Position numbers and translations under genes: made by a program. Positions 9,387 to 22,842 of a stretch of DNA of 41,658 nt are shown here, piece after piece. The DNA lies in the NCBI GenBank assembly GCA_903820745.1, contig CAIJIT010000114.1:1-41658 (forward strand), given 5' to 3'. Below the pieces are notes generated by a model that made no database searches, was not told where the DNA came from, and saw nothing but the letters and a program-made list of their open reading frames with translations. Origin of the DNA: an uncultured Burkholderiales bacterium (GTDB lineage Bacteria > Pseudomonadota > Gammaproteobacteria > Burkholderiales > Burkholderiaceae_C). Each line of letters starts with the position of its first letter. The stretch's first letter is position 1.

Positions 9387-10940
9387 ATGCAATTGAATCC
9401 CGCAGAAATTTCTGAACTCATCAAGAACCGCATCGAGGGTCTTGGTACTTCGACTGACATCCGCAATCAGGGCACCGTCGTTTCGGTGACCGACGGTATC
9501 GTGCGCGTGCACGGCCTGTCCGATGCGATGCAGGGCGAAATGCTCGAGTTCCCGGCAACCGCCGACGGCACACCAACTTTCGGTCTGGCCTTGAATCTCG
9601 AGCGCGACTCAGTCGGCGCCGTGATTCTGGGCGAGTACGAACATATTTCGGAAGGCGATACGGTCAAGTGCACCGGACGCATTCTGGAAGTGCCGGTAGG
9701 CCCCGAGCTCAAAGGCCGTGTCGTCAATGCGCTGGGTCAGCCGATTGATGGCAAGGGCCCGGTCGGCGCCAAGCTGTCGGCGCCGATTGAGCGCATCGCT
9801 CCGGGCGTGATTGCCCGTAAATCAGTGGACCAACCGATGCAGACCGGCCTCAAGTCGATCGACTCGATGGTGCCGATCGGCCGTGGTCAGCGCGAGCTGA
9901 TCATCGGTGATCGCCAGACCGGCAAGACCGCCGTCGCGATCGACGCGATCATCAACCAGCGCGGTCAGAACATGACCTGCATCTACGTTGCGATCGGCCA
10001 GAAAGCTTCGTCGATCAAGAACGTTGTGCGTGCCCTCGAGCAGCATGGCGCGATGGAGTACACGATCGTCGTTGCTGCTTCGGCGGCCGAATCGGCGGCG
10101 ATGCAATATGTGTCGGCCTATTCAGGTTGCACGATGGGCGAGTATTTCCGCGACCGCGGCGAAGACGCTTTGATCGTTTATGACGATCTGTCCAAGCAAG
10201 CCGTTGCCTATCGCCAAGTGTCCTTGCTGCTGCGCCGGCCACCAGGCCGCGAAGCCTACCCGGGCGATGTGTTCTATTTGCACAGCCGTTTGCTCGAGCG
10301 TGCTGCGCGCGTCAACGCCGACTATGTCGAAGCCTTCACCAAGGGTGAAGTCAAAGGCCGCACCGGTTCGCTGACGGCGCTGCCGATCATCGAAACGCAG
10401 GCCGGCGACGTGTCAGCCTTCGTTCCGACCAATGTGATTTCGATCACCGACGGTCAGATCTTCCTGGAAACTTCGCTGTTCAACGCCGGTATTCGTCCGG
10501 CGATCAATGCGGGTATCTCGGTGTCGCGTGTCGGATCTTCTGCACAGACCAAGATCATCAAGGGCCAGTCCGGCGGTATCCGTACCGACCTGGCGCAGTA
10601 CCGTGAATTGGCCGCTTTTGCCCAGTTCGCGTCTGACCTCGATGAAACCACCCGCAAGCAGCTCGACCGCGGTGCGCGCGTGACCGAGTTGTTGAAGCAG
10701 GCACAGTACTCGCCGCTGCCGATCTCCTTGACTGGCGCGACGCTGTTCGCCGTCAACAAGGGCTTCATGGACGATGTGGACGTGAAACAGGTCCTGGCCT
10801 TTGAAGCCGGCTTGCATCTGCACCTGAAGACCAGCCACGCTGACCTGCTGAAGAAGATCGAAGACAGCAAGGCCTTGGACAAGGACGCCGAAGGCGAACT
10901 GTCCGCTGCCGTCGCTGCCTTCAAGAAATCCTTCGCCTAA
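9387..10940 (+). CDS. atpA: F-type ATP synthase subunit alpha
   Basis: A 517-residue alpha subunit of F1, which binds nucleotide non-catalytically. Walker A is GDRQTGKT (174-181), and the arginine-finger-bearing segment is [11 protein letters not shown]. Length is close to E. coli AtpA (513). Start ATG 9387 follows a purine-rich GGAGATATGCA segment. The 93-base gap after atpH contains no clear signal. Confidence 0.97.
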   Translation: MQLNPAEISELIKNRIEGLGTSTDIRNQGTVVSVTDGIVRVHGLSDAMQGEMLEFPATADGTPTFGLALNLERDSVGAVILGEYEHISEGDTVKCTGRILEVPVGPELKGRVVNALGQPIDGKGPVGAKLSAPIERIAPGVIARKSVDQPMQTGLKSIDSMVPIGRGQRELIIGDRQTGKTAVAIDAIINQRGQNMTCIYVAIGQKASSIKNVVRALEQHGAMEYTIVVAASAAESAAMQYVSAYSGCTMGEYFRDRGEDALIVYDDLSKQAVAYRQVSLLLRRPPGREAYPGDVFYLHSRLLERAARVNADYVEAFTKGEVKGRTGSLTALPIIETQAGDVSAFVPTNVISITDGQIFLETSLFNAGIRPAINAGISVSRVGSSAQTKIIKGQSGGIRTDLAQYRELAAFAQFASDLDETTRKQLDRGARVTELLKQAQYSPLPISLTGATLFAVNKGFMDDVDVKQVLAFEAGLHLHLKTSHADLLKKIEDSKALDKDAEGELSAAVAAFKKSFA

Positions 10941-11009
10941 TTGCCACGAGAGAGCGGACGCCAAGTCTCGACAGAGCCCAACGCCCGCTTCATCTGAACA
11001 GGAAAAATC

Positions 11010-13369
<2,360 letters not shown>

Positions 13370-13462
13370 AGTATGAACTTGTCGACTGCGAGCCGGGCTT
13401 GACCTGACGCGCAATCGCCCTGATCCACTCAAGCATTCTTTTAACGCACAGGAAACACAGCA

Positions 13463-13879
13463 ATGGCAACCCTTCAAGTTGACGTGGTATCCGCTGAAGA
13501 GTTGATCTTCTCCGGCGAAGCCAGGTTCGTGGCGCTTCCAGGCGAAAGCGGCGAGCTCGGCATTCTTCCGAACCACACGCCGCTGATCACCCGCATCAAG
13601 CCGGGCGCAGTCCGCATCCAGCGTGCCGACAATGGCGAAGAGGAGTTTGTCTTCGTCGCCGGCGGCATTCTCGAAGTGCAGCCGGGCCATGTCACCGTGC
13701 TGGCCGACACCGCCATTCGCGGCAAGGACCTCGACGAAGCCAAGGCCACGCAGGCCAAGGTTCTGGCCGAGGAAGCGATGAAGAACGCCAAGACCGATGT
13801 CGACTTCGCCAGCGCTCAAGCCGAGTTCATCGTGATGGCGGCTGAACTCGTGGCCTTGCGCAAGTTCCGCAAGCATTGA
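13463..13879 (+). CDS. atpC: F-type ATP synthase subunit epsilon
   Basis: A 138-residue epsilon subunit, with an N-terminal beta sandwich ([36 protein letters not shown]) and a C-terminal helical hairpin that can brake ATP hydrolysis. Last gene of the operon. GGAAA lies just upstream of the ATG at 13463. A perfect hairpin terminator follows 18 bases after the stop. Confidence 0.96.
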   Translation: MATLQVDVVSAEELIFSGEARFVALPGESGELGILPNHTPLITRIKPGAVRIQRADNGEEEFVFVAGGILEVQPGHVTVLADTAIRGKDLDEAKATQAKVLAEEAMKNAKTDVDFASAQAEFIVMAAELVALRKFRKH

Positions 13880-13897
13880 GCTCATACTGACTGAATC

Positions 13898-13931
13898 AAA
13901 CGCCCGCTTGGCTCACGTCGGCGGGCGTTTC
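13898..13931 (+). terminator. rho-independent terminator of the atp operon
   Basis: AAACGCCCGC (13898-13907) and GCGGGCGTTT (13921-13930) form a perfect 10-bp stem with a 13-base loop, ending in a short T-run. It is placed directly after atpC. Confidence 0.85.
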
Positions 13932-13981
13932 CAATTGGTGCGCCCAGCATGGTTGCGCAGCCGCCGATTACACTGATGCGC

Positions 13982-14839
13982 ATGTCAAAAGCCATCCCGA
14001 TCACTCAAGTCCAGGGCAATGATGCCGTGGAACTCATCGCTCCCGACGGCGCGCGCGCGACCGTGCTGCTGCATGGCGGGCACCTGCTGTCCTGGGTGCC
14101 AGCCGGCGCCCAGGAGCAACTCTATGTCTCGCCCAAGACCTCCTACGCACCCGGTGTCGCCATCCGCGGCGGCGTGCCGGTGATCTTTCCGCAGTTCTCG
14201 GCCCGGGGGGCGCTGCAGCGTCATGGCTTTGCCCGCAACAAGCAGTGGCAGCTGGTGATGGCCGAGACCGGCGCTGACGATGCCTTGGCCGTGCTGCGAC
14301 TGACCGACGATGCCGAGACCCGCAAGCTCTGGCCCCATGCCTTCGAGCTCGAACTGAGCTTGCGCATCAGCGGGCGCGAGCTGCAGATCGAACTGGCTTG
14401 CGAGAACAAGGGCGACAAGGCCTTTGACTTCACTGCGGCCCTGCACAGCTATCTGCGCCTGGACGACCTTGACGCGACAAGCGTGGAAGGCCTGACCGAT
14501 CTGCGCTTTTGGGATTCGGTGGATCTGGTCGAGAAGGTCCAGCGCGTCCAGCTGCTGCTGCCCAGCGGTGAGCTCGACCGTATCTACCACCGGGTGCGCG
14601 ACGAATTGACCTTGAAGGAGCGACTCGCCAGCAGCGAGCGTCGCTTGCATATCAGCCAGCATGGCTTTGCAGATGCGGTGGTGTGGAATCCCGGCGCTGC
14701 AAGATGTGCGACCTTGGCCGACATGCCAGCCGACGGCTACAAGCAAATGCTCTGCATCGAAGCCGCCTGCATTGAACAACCGGTGCATCTGGCGCCAGGC
14801 GCTGACTGGGTCGGCATGCAGACCCTGGTGCTGGCCTGA
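13982..14839 (+). CDS. D-hexose-6-phosphate mutarotase (YeaD-like)
   Basis: A roughly 285-residue aldose-1-epimerase-like protein of the glucose-6-phosphate 1-epimerase group. It should interconvert alpha and beta anomers of hexose 6-phosphates. Motifs include HGGHLLSWVP, SYAPGVAIRGGVPVIFPQF and HGFARNKQW, which hold catalytic His and phosphate-contacting residues, and a late VVWNPGAA and CIEAACIEQPVHL. ATGs at 13949, 13976 and 13982 are in frame; none has a strong Shine-Dalgarno, and 13982 is chosen to start closest to the conserved fold. The gene is 42 bases upstream of the PPK2 gene and probably co-transcribed. Confidence 0.9.
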   Translation: MSKAIPITQVQGNDAVELIAPDGARATVLLHGGHLLSWVPAGAQEQLYVSPKTSYAPGVAIRGGVPVIFPQFSARGALQRHGFARNKQWQLVMAETGADDALAVLRLTDDAETRKLWPHAFELELSLRISGRELQIELACENKGDKAFDFTAALHSYLRLDDLDATSVEGLTDLRFWDSVDLVEKVQRVQLLLPSGELDRIYHRVRDELTLKERLASSERRLHISQHGFADAVVWNPGAARCATLADMPADGYKQMLCIEAACIEQPVHLAPGADWVGMQTLVLA

Positions 14840-14881
14840 CTTTGTGCGGCCGGTTCCCCCGGTCTGGCGATTGGAGCAGTG

Positions 14882-15679
14882 ATGGCGAGCAGCAAGTCAG
14901 ACAAAGCAAAAAAGCTCAGCAAGGATGAATACCTCGAGCGCCTGTTGCCGCTGCACCTCGAGCTCAATGCGATGGCGCATTGGCTGCAGGTCAAGGGGCA
15001 GAGATTGGTCGTCGTCGTCGAGGGACGCGACGCAGCCGGCAAAGGCGGGGTGATCTCGGCGATCAGTGAAACCTTGAACCCACGCCAATGCCGTACGGTC
15101 GCGCTGGCCAAACCCAGCGATCGCGAGAGTGGCGAATGGTATTTCCAGCGCTATGTGGCCGAGCTTCCCGCAGCTGGCGAAATCGCGCTGTTTGACCGCA
15201 GCTGGTACAACCGGGCCGGGGTCGAAACCGTGATGGGCTATTGCACTGCCAAGCAAACCGAGCAGTTCCTGGATCAGGTGCCGGCTTTCGAGCGCATGCT
15301 GGTCGATGATGGCGTGCTCTTGTTCAAGTACTGGTTGACCGTCGACCAGACCGAGCAGGAACAGCGCTTCATCGAACGCCTGGCCGATCCCTTGAAGCGC
15401 TGGAAGCTTTCTGCCGTCGACATCGAAGCAAGGCGTCGTTACGCCGATTACGGCATTGCGCGCGACCGCATGCTGGCTGCCAGCCACAAGCGCCATGCAC
15501 CCTGGACCTTGGTCGACTTCAACGACCAGCGGCGCGGCCGTCTCACCTTGATCCGGCATCTGCTCGACCATCTACCTGATGTTGCCGTCCCCGACCCGAA
15601 GCTGAAATTCCCGCCCTTGGCGCACAAGCCATTGACCGAACAATTCACCGCCAAGCTCAAGCCGATCCCCGGCGTTTGA
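14882..15679 (+). CDS. ppk2: polyphosphate kinase 2 (PPK2 family)
   Basis: A roughly 265-residue PPK2-type kinase, transferring phosphate between polyphosphate and nucleotides. Walker A is GRDAAGKGG (about 48-56), Walker B is ALFDRSWYNRAGVE, and the lid carries EARRRYADYGIARDRM. Single-domain length fits class I PPK2, which usually makes NTP from NDP, though subclass needs a phylogeny. The frame opens at GTG 14879, but the ATG at 14882 has GGAG at good spacing. It links the ATP-synthase neighbourhood to polyphosphate-based energy storage. Confidence 0.92.
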   Translation: MASSKSDKAKKLSKDEYLERLLPLHLELNAMAHWLQVKGQRLVVVVEGRDAAGKGGVISAISETLNPRQCRTVALAKPSDRESGEWYFQRYVAELPAAGEIALFDRSWYNRAGVETVMGYCTAKQTEQFLDQVPAFERMLVDDGVLLFKYWLTVDQTEQEQRFIERLADPLKRWKLSAVDIEARRRYADYGIARDRMLAASHKRHAPWTLVDFNDQRRGRLTLIRHLLDHLPDVAVPDPKLKFPPLAHKPLTEQFTAKLKPIPGV

Positions 15680-15701
15680 GCGGATCCACAGCAAAGCAGC
15701 C

Positions 15702-16205
15702 ATGAACCAGTTCCGCATCCCGGCCGTTTATATGCGCGGCGGCACCAGCAAAGGCGTGTTTTTTATCGCCAGCGATTTGCCGGCAGACCCGACCGCAAGG
15801 GATCGCATCCTGCTGCGCGTGATTGGCAGCCCGGACCGCTACGGCAAGCATATCGATGGCCTCGGCGGCGCGACCTCAAGCACCAGCAAGGTCGTCCTGC
15901 TGGCCAAATCGACCCGCGCTGATTGCGATGTCGACTATCTGTTCGGCGCGGTTGCGATCGACCAGCCGGTCATCGACTGGTCGGGCAACTGCGGCAACCT
16001 GAGCTCGGCCGTCGGTCCTTTTGCGATCAGTTCAGGCCTTGTCGAGGCGCCCAGAGACGGGATGGCCATGGTGAGCCTATGGTAGGCCAATGTCAGCAAG
16101 AAGATCATTGCCCATGTGCCGATGTGCGCTGGACAGGTGCAGGAGCTGGGTGATTTCGAACTCGACGGCGTTGCCTTCCCTGCCGCTGAAGTCAAAGCCG
16201 TCCGG
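15702..16205 (+). pseudogene. prpF: PrpF-like isomerase, broken (nonsense codon and truncation)
   Basis: This is the N-terminal part of a PrpF-family protein (2-methylaconitate cis-trans isomerase of the methylcitrate cycle). PAVYMRGGTSKGVFF, GGATSSTSKVVL and WSGNCGNLSSAVGPF are the characteristic motifs. Codon 128 is TAG (16083-16085), between VSLW and ANVSKKIIAHVP. PrpF proteins have WQAN here, so a single CAG-to-TAG change explains it. The same frame continues with good homology (GDFELDGVAFPAAEVK) to about 16200. It then runs into an IS right-end scar at 16220. Intact PrpF is about 390-400 residues, so more than half is missing. No prpB, prpC or acnD is nearby. Confidence 0.88.
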
Positions 16206-16219
16206 TTTGGTGCGTCTAG

Positions 16220-16241
16220 TTTAGGGCGGGGAGGATGTCAA
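16220..16241 (+). mobile_element. IS200/IS605 right-end scar (copy 3)
   Basis: These 22 bases contain the hairpin loop TTTA, the right arm GGGCGGGG and GGAGGATGTCAA. They match the right ends at 157-178 and (minus) 41270-41291. The left hairpin arm and the whole element upstream are absent; prpF sequence lies directly on that side. The best reading is an insertion into prpF followed by a deletion that removed the element and the adjoining gene part. Confidence 0.7.
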
Positions 16242-16319
16242 GCATTTGTCCCCGGATGCGGCCACTCGGCCGATGCGCGGACAGTATTGCAGGTTTGAAC
16301 CCCCAGGCCTGACGGACTG

Positions 16320-16832
16320 CTACAGAAGCACCACCGCGTCGGGCAATTCGTTTGGGTTGGCGGCACCTTCCGTCAGCGGGAAATGCAAACGCAGCAAGCC
16401 GTCGACCGCATCGATCGCGGCTTCCAAGCCCTGCTCGAACTGCCTGGCGCGCAATGACTCGCGCAACGAAGCGATGATGACCTCCCACCTTGCCTGGCTG
16501 ACATGGGCATTGAGGCCGCGGTCAGCGATGATTTCAATCGCATGCTCGGCCAGCAGCAGGTAGATCAGCACGCCATTGTTGGCTTCGGTGTCCCATACCC
16601 GCAGTTCGCCGAACAGCGAGATCGCGCGTTGGCGTGCATGTTGTTTCTGCCAAAGGCAGGCAAGCGGCAGCCCGGCTTCGATGCAGAGGCGGATCTCGCC
16701 GCTCTGTCTTGCTTCGCTGGCAGCCACGCGCTGGGTCAGGCGTTGCATTGCCGCTGCCGGCATTGCCCGCTGCGCATCGGTCTGATCCCAGAGGCGATGT
16801 TTGAACAGCCTTTTCAGCCTCTGCATCACCAT
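16320..16832 (-). CDS. TPM-domain protein
   Basis: A 170-residue TPM-domain (YgcG/Psb32-like) protein without signal peptide. The core follows ALTQRVAASEARQSGEIRL-like lettering (AMQRLTQRVAASEARQSGEI), then GVLIYLLLAEHAIEIIADRGLNAHV and a terminal amphipathic helix. Function is not established for this family; TPM domains occur in membrane-associated proteins of uncertain role. The start ATG at 16832 overlaps the stop of the upstream TPM gene (16826-16828), so the two are translationally coupled. An in-frame ATG at 16826 is the alternative. Confidence 0.85.
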   Translation of the reverse strand: MVMQRLKRLFKHRLWDQTDAQRAMPAAAMQRLTQRVAASEARQSGEIRLCIEAGLPLACLWQKQHARQRAISLFGELRVWDTEANNGVLIYLLLAEHAIEIIADRGLNAHVSQARWEVIIASLRESLRARQFEQGLEAAIDAVDGLLRLHFPLTEGAANPNELPDAVVLL

Positions 16833-17668
16833 CTCCCCGAGGCACCGCCGCCGCCGAAATCACCACCGCGGCCGGATGAAAAACCACCACCGCCGCCGCC
16901 GCCGCCACCACCACCGCCCAAGCCAGGCCAGCCACGTCCGGACCTGGCCGAACCAACGCCCAGCAAGCCGACCATCAGCAAGCTGCCCAGCGCAGCAAGA
17001 ACAGCGATCACCAGGCTGCCGCTGACGAACCAGCCCGCTGCACCCATGGCACCGCCGGTCAGCGCGGAGCCGAGTTTGCGGCCGAAGAGTCCGGTCAGCA
17101 GCGCACCGAGCACCGGTACGCCGATGAAAAGCAGCGTGCCCAGCTGCTGGAAGTCCAGGCTTTGCTGTCCTTGGCTACGCCGGCCGGGCTCGGGCAAGCC
17201 CTCACCCAGAATGTGCGCTTGAAGCTGATCGATGGCCAGCGCCAGCCCGCCTGCATAATCGCCCGCCTTGAAGGCTGGCGTGATCGTTTTGCGGATGATC
17301 TGCTGTGCAGCCAGATCAGGCAATGCGCCTTCCAGCGCCTTGGCGACTTCGATCCGCACCTGGCGGTCGTCCTTGGCCACGACGATCAGCAAGCCATCGC
17401 CAACCTCGCGCCGGCCGATCTTCCAGCTGTCGCCGATGCGCTGGGCAAAAGCCGCAATGTCCTCGGGCTGGCTGCTCGCGACGATCAGGATGACGATTTG
17501 CGAACCGGCTTGCTGCTCGAATGCGGCCAGCTTGGCGTCGAGCATGCTGCGCTGCGATTCGCTCAGCAGCGCGATCTGGTCGATGACCCGCCCGCTTAAT
17601 TCCGGCACCGGCTGCTGCGCCCAGGCGGGTAGCCACAAACTCAGCAACAAGACCCAGAGGCCGCGCAT
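16826..17668 (-). CDS. YgcG-type TPM-domain membrane protein with Gly-rich tail
   Basis: A 280-residue protein. A signal peptide (MRGLWVLLLSLWLPAWAQ) is followed by a periplasmic TPM domain (about 22-150; GRVIDQIALLSESQRSMLD, then DGLLIVVAKDDRQVRIEV). Next come two or three membrane segments (about 175-240) and a low-complexity tail of twelve Gly followed by FSSGRGGDFGGGGASG. The architecture is that of YgcG. It lies seven bases after lemA and couples to the next TPM gene; this trio is recurrent in proteobacteria and suggests a shared envelope role that is not biochemically defined. Confidence 0.9.
   Translation of the reverse strand: MRGLWVLLLSLWLPAWAQQPVPELSGRVIDQIALLSESQRSMLDAKLAAFEQQAGSQIVILIVASSQPEDIAAFAQRIGDSWKIGRREVGDGLLIVVAKDDRQVRIEVAKALEGALPDLAAQQIIRKTITPAFKAGDYAGGLALAIDQLQAHILGEGLPEPGRRSQGQQSLDFQQLGTLLFIGVPVLGALLTGLFGRKLGSALTGGAMGAAGWFVSGSLVIAVLAALGSLLMVGLLGVGSARSGRGWPGLGGGGGGGGGGGGFSSGRGGDFGGGGASGRW
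16884..16919 (-). repeat. GGN-type codon run encoding poly-glycine
   Basis: A run of GGC/GGT codons on the minus strand encodes twelve consecutive Gly in the YgcG-like protein. It is a low-complexity coding repeat and could vary in length by slippage. Confidence 0.8.
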
Positions 17669-17675
17669 GTCACGC

Positions 17676-18293
17676 CTATCTGGAAGCCGCAGGCGCTGCA
17701 GGTTTTTCGAAACTCACCGCCGGTGCGGTGCTGATCGCGGCCTCGTTCTGCACCGTGAAGTTTGGCTTGACCCCGTAACTCAGCGCCATCGCGGTCAGGT
17801 TGCTGGGGAATTGGCGCGTCAGTACGTTGTATTCAGCCACCGCCTTGATATAGCGGTTGCGCGCCACCGTGATGCGGTTTTCAGTGCCTTCAAGCTGCAC
17901 CCGCAGATCCTGGAAACCCTGATTGGCTTTCAAATTGGGGTAACTCTCCGAGACCATCAGCAGTCGGCTCAAGGCGCCCGACAACTGGCCCTGCGCAGCC
18001 TGGAACTGCTTAAAGGCTTCGGGGTCGCGCGCCAGCTCGGGCGTGACTTGGATACTGGTCGCCTTGGCCCGCGCTTCGATCACGCGGGTCAGCGTTTCCT
18101 GCTCGAAATTGGCTTCGCCTTTGACGGTGCTGACGATGTTCGGAATCAGGTCAGCACGCCGCTGGTATTGGCTCAGCACCTCGGCCCAGCCTGCATTGAC
18201 CTGCTCGTCTAGACGCTGGAACTCGTTGTAGCCGCAAGCGCTGAGCGCAGCGGCCAGCATGATGGCGAGGGCAGTTCTGAAAAACCTATGCAT
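17676..18293 (-). CDS. LemA family lipoprotein
   Basis: A roughly 205-residue protein. The lipoprotein signal ends in the lipobox LSAC ([20 protein letters not shown]). The LemA domain includes [24 protein letters not shown], the canonical N-terminal motif, and a long helical body ([19 protein letters not shown]). A longer frame reaches 18353, but the ATG at 18293 has AGGAGG six bases upstream and begins the signal. It is first in the lemA-TPM-TPM operon and probably membrane-anchored; function remains undefined in the family. Confidence 0.93.
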   Translation of the reverse strand: MHRFFRTALAIMLAAALSACGYNEFQRLDEQVNAGWAEVLSQYQRRADLIPNIVSTVKGEANFEQETLTRVIEARAKATSIQVTPELARDPEAFKQFQAAQGQLSGALSRLLMVSESYPNLKANQGFQDLRVQLEGTENRITVARNRYIKAVAEYNVLTRQFPSNLTAMALSYGVKPNFTVQNEAAISTAPAVSFEKPAAPAASR

Positions 18294-18387
18294 GCAAGAC
18301 CTCCTGTCAGTGAATCTCTTCGACCCGTTCAGCCTACTTTGCGCTGGATTCAAGGGCCTTGAGGCTTGTCATCGGATAATCCCGACC

Positions 18388-19479
18388 ATGAGCGCAACTT
18401 TGCAAAACGACACCTTCCTGCGCGCTTGCCTGCGCCAGCCTACTGACTACACCCCGGTATGGCTGATGCGTCAGGCTGGCCGCTACCTGCCCGAGTACCG
18501 CGAGACCCGCGCCAAGGCCGGCAGTTTCATGGGGCTGGCGACGAACCGCGATTACGCGACCGAGGTCACCCTGCAGCCCTTGCAGCGCTACAAGCTCGAC
18601 GCGGCGATTCTGTTCAGTGACATCCTCACCGTGCCGGACGCGATGGGCCTGGGCCTGTCCTTTGCGCTCGGCGAAGGGCCGAAATTCGAACGCCATGTGC
18701 GCGACGAAGCTGCGGTGGCGGCCTTGGCCGTGCCCGACATGAACAAGCTGCGTTATGTTTTCGATGCGGTCACGTCGATCCGCAAGGCTTTGAACGGCAG
18801 CGTGCCGCTGATCGGTTTTTCTGGCAGCCCCTGGACCCTAGCCTGCTATATGGTCGAAGGCGGCGGCTCCGACGATTACCGTCAGGTCAAGAGCCTGATG
18901 TACGCCAGGCCCGACCTGATGCACCGCATCCTCAGCGTCAATGCAGAAGCGGTGGCGCAATACCTGAACGCGCAGATCGAAGCCGGCGCGCAGGCCGTGA
19001 TGCTCTTCGACAGCTGGGGCGGGGTGCTCGCCGACGGTGCGTTCCAGCGTTTCAGCCTCGACTATTCGCGCAGGGTGTTGGCCGAGGTGAAGACCGAGCA
19101 TGAAGGCCGGCGCATTCCACGCATCCTCTTCACCAAGGGTGGCGGCTTGTGGCTGGACGAGATCGCCGATGCCGGGGCCGATGTCGTCGGCCTCGACTGG
19201 ACTGTGAATCTGGCCCGCGCCCGCGCCCAGGTGGGCAATCGGGTCGCCCTGCAAGGCAATCTCGACCCGAACGTGTTGTTCGCGCCGCCCGATGCGGTGC
19301 GTGAACAGGTGCGGGCGGTACTGGACAGTTTTGGCAATCCGCGCCGCGCCGACGGCAGCTGGGATGGGCATGTCTTCAATCTGGGCCATGGCATCAGCCA
19401 GTTCACGCCGCCAGACCATGTGACAGCCCTGGTCGACGAGGTTCATGCCCATTCGCGCCGCCTGCGCAATGCCGTTTGA
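18388..19479 (+). CDS. hemE: uroporphyrinogen decarboxylase
   Basis: A 363-residue cytosolic enzyme converting uroporphyrinogen III to coproporphyrinogen III in haem biosynthesis. The diagnostic N-terminal segment [16 protein letters not shown] is present, as are [14 protein letters not shown] (catalytic Asp) and [19 protein letters not shown]. The C-terminal [15 protein letters not shown] completes the family. The frame extends upstream to 18259, but the ATG at 18388 ([10 protein letters not shown]) matches the normal start. It is followed by a 286-base spacer and priA. Confidence 0.97.
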   Translation: MSATLQNDTFLRACLRQPTDYTPVWLMRQAGRYLPEYRETRAKAGSFMGLATNRDYATEVTLQPLQRYKLDAAILFSDILTVPDAMGLGLSFALGEGPKFERHVRDEAAVAALAVPDMNKLRYVFDAVTSIRKALNGSVPLIGFSGSPWTLACYMVEGGGSDDYRQVKSLMYARPDLMHRILSVNAEAVAQYLNAQIEAGAQAVMLFDSWGGVLADGAFQRFSLDYSRRVLAEVKTEHEGRRIPRILFTKGGGLWLDEIADAGADVVGLDWTVNLARARAQVGNRVALQGNLDPNVLFAPPDAVREQVRAVLDSFGNPRRADGSWDGHVFNLGHGISQFTPPDHVTALVDEVHAHSRRLRNAV

Positions 19480-19531
19480 TGGGCTGCGGCGATTGCTTGT
19501 CAGAACGTGAAATATTCACACCGGGTTTGAC

Positions 19532-19540
19532 TTATCCCCA
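19532..19540 (+). promoter_or_regulatory. DnaA-box-like 9-mer
   Basis: TTATCCCCA differs from the consensus DnaA box TTATCCACA at one position. It lies in the hemE-priA spacer, 190 bases before the perfect box. Alone it would be weak evidence. Confidence 0.35.
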
Positions 19541-19721
19541 AAAAATGAGCGGCGAGTCAGCGGCGATTGAATTGGTGCAGCGCAGCTCAGTGTTTTCCCG
19601 AATTACGCGCAAGTATTTGATTTTCAAAGGATTTCAGCTTCATGCTGCGGGCTTGGCAGAAGCCTTGTTGCTGACCCTGGAGGGCTTGTCTTGGGGGGTA
19701 ATGGCAACTTTTCCCACAAAG

Positions 19722-19730
19722 TTATCCACA
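19722..19730 (+). promoter_or_regulatory. perfect DnaA box upstream of priA
   Basis: TTATCCACA is the consensus DnaA-binding 9-mer. It is 35 bases before the priA start. Its last bases overlap a 13-base palindrome CACAGATTCTGTG (19727-19739). This position suits DnaA-dependent control of priA or DnaA titration (inference). Confidence 0.55.
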
Positions 19731-19765
19731 GATTCTGTGAGTAAGTTAAAGAGCCTTTTTAAATC

Positions 19766-21883
<2,118 letters not shown>

Positions 21884-21998
21884 GCGGCAATAAAATTTGC
21901 TCGCGAAACCGTGAGGGTAATATAGTTATCGCTGCGATAAGTACTGATGGCCCCGGTGCAGACCGCGACAAAACTAGATATTTTCAGCAGCGCGAACT

Positions 21999-22766
21999 TC
22001 ACAACTGCTTGCTTGACCACGCTTTTTCATAAGCGGTATCTCCGATACTCAAATAACCGCCCGGTGCTGACTTTGCTACCGCGCCGATGTGGTAACAAAA
22101 AGCTTGACCGTTCAGGTATCCGACCAGCGCTTTGTGGGCCCACAAGGCAGCAAAATGATCCTCTACTGCGCTCGGACCGCCGGGGATGAAAGTGCTGGCC
22201 AGGAGATTTTTCATGATCGCGGTATTGAATACCGACGGCATGAAAGAAAACGATTCATGCGTCCTACCGCTACCGATCCAGCCGGTGTTTTCCTTGTCGA
22301 TGCGGATCCGGTGCAGCCTGCTTCCGTCATGGGTGATCAGCTGGTTCCCTTCCCGGCTGAATGGCTGGTGGACCAGTGGTGCGCGCAGGTAGACCTGATG
22401 AAGATCGGGGAGCATTTGATGCATTTTGAGCGCCGGCCCGATGAAATCTGCGGCAAGGTAAAAATAATGGTCGGGCTCGAGGTAGATGAATTGCTCGGTT
22501 TGGACCGAATCGACCAGGGTCTTGAAGACGTCGAAATAGCCGCGATGCTCGCCATCACGAAATTGCCTGAGCAGATTTATCTTGTGCTGGCGGCAAAATC
22601 CTGGTAAATCCTCGCTGCGCATGGGCGAGCGGTCGTCCACCATATTGTGGATGATTGTTACCGGCGACTGATTACAGCGGTAGAACGACTCGAAGGTCTG
22701 TTCCAAATAATCCCACCGCTCCGCTGCATTGATATGTACGGGAGTTAATATGGTGATGCTTGCCAT
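21999..22766 (-). CDS. glycosyltransferase-like (GT-A) protein
   Basis: A 255-residue soluble protein. The N-terminal MASITILTPVHINAAERWDYLEQTFESFY is a typical GT-A/GT2 opening, and QFIYLEPDHYFYL supplies a D-x-D-like acidic site (EPDH). The later VEDHFAALWAHKAL resembles the acceptor-side ED motif. Substrate unknown. The gene is visibly less GC-rich and has rarer codons than its neighbours priA and icmF, suggesting horizontal acquisition. No other glycan or capsule genes are adjacent. It ends convergent with priA and starts 76 bases after the icmF stop on the same strand. Confidence 0.7.
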   Translation of the reverse strand: MASITILTPVHINAAERWDYLEQTFESFYRCNQSPVTIIHNMVDDRSPMRSEDLPGFCRQHKINLLRQFRDGEHRGYFDVFKTLVDSVQTEQFIYLEPDHYFYLAADFIGPALKMHQMLPDLHQVYLRAPLVHQPFSREGNQLITHDGSRLHRIRIDKENTGWIGSGRTHESFSFMPSVFNTAIMKNLLASTFIPGGPSAVEDHFAALWAHKALVGYLNGQAFCYHIGAVAKSAPGGYLSIGDTAYEKAWSSKQL

Positions 22767-22842
22767 GATGCTCTGACCCTAGCGCTGTTTCTCATGAGAA
22801 TATTATTCGTGGCGGTCAACATTTGTATTCGCACAGCGATTT

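Noticed and set aside
15680-16205. Reading the 127-codon prpF frame as a complete short gene
   Set aside because: Homology continues in the same frame past the TAG, and intact family members are about three times longer.
16861-16920. CCG/CCA trinucleotide run suggestive of a microsatellite or CRISPR-like repeat
   Set aside because: It is the antisense of Gly codons in the YgcG-like tail; there are no spacers or dyad repeats.
19532-19765. Chromosomal origin oriC in the hemE-priA spacer
   Set aside because: Only one perfect DnaA box and one near match, no AT-rich unwinding element and no dnaA or dnaN gene; not enough for an origin call.
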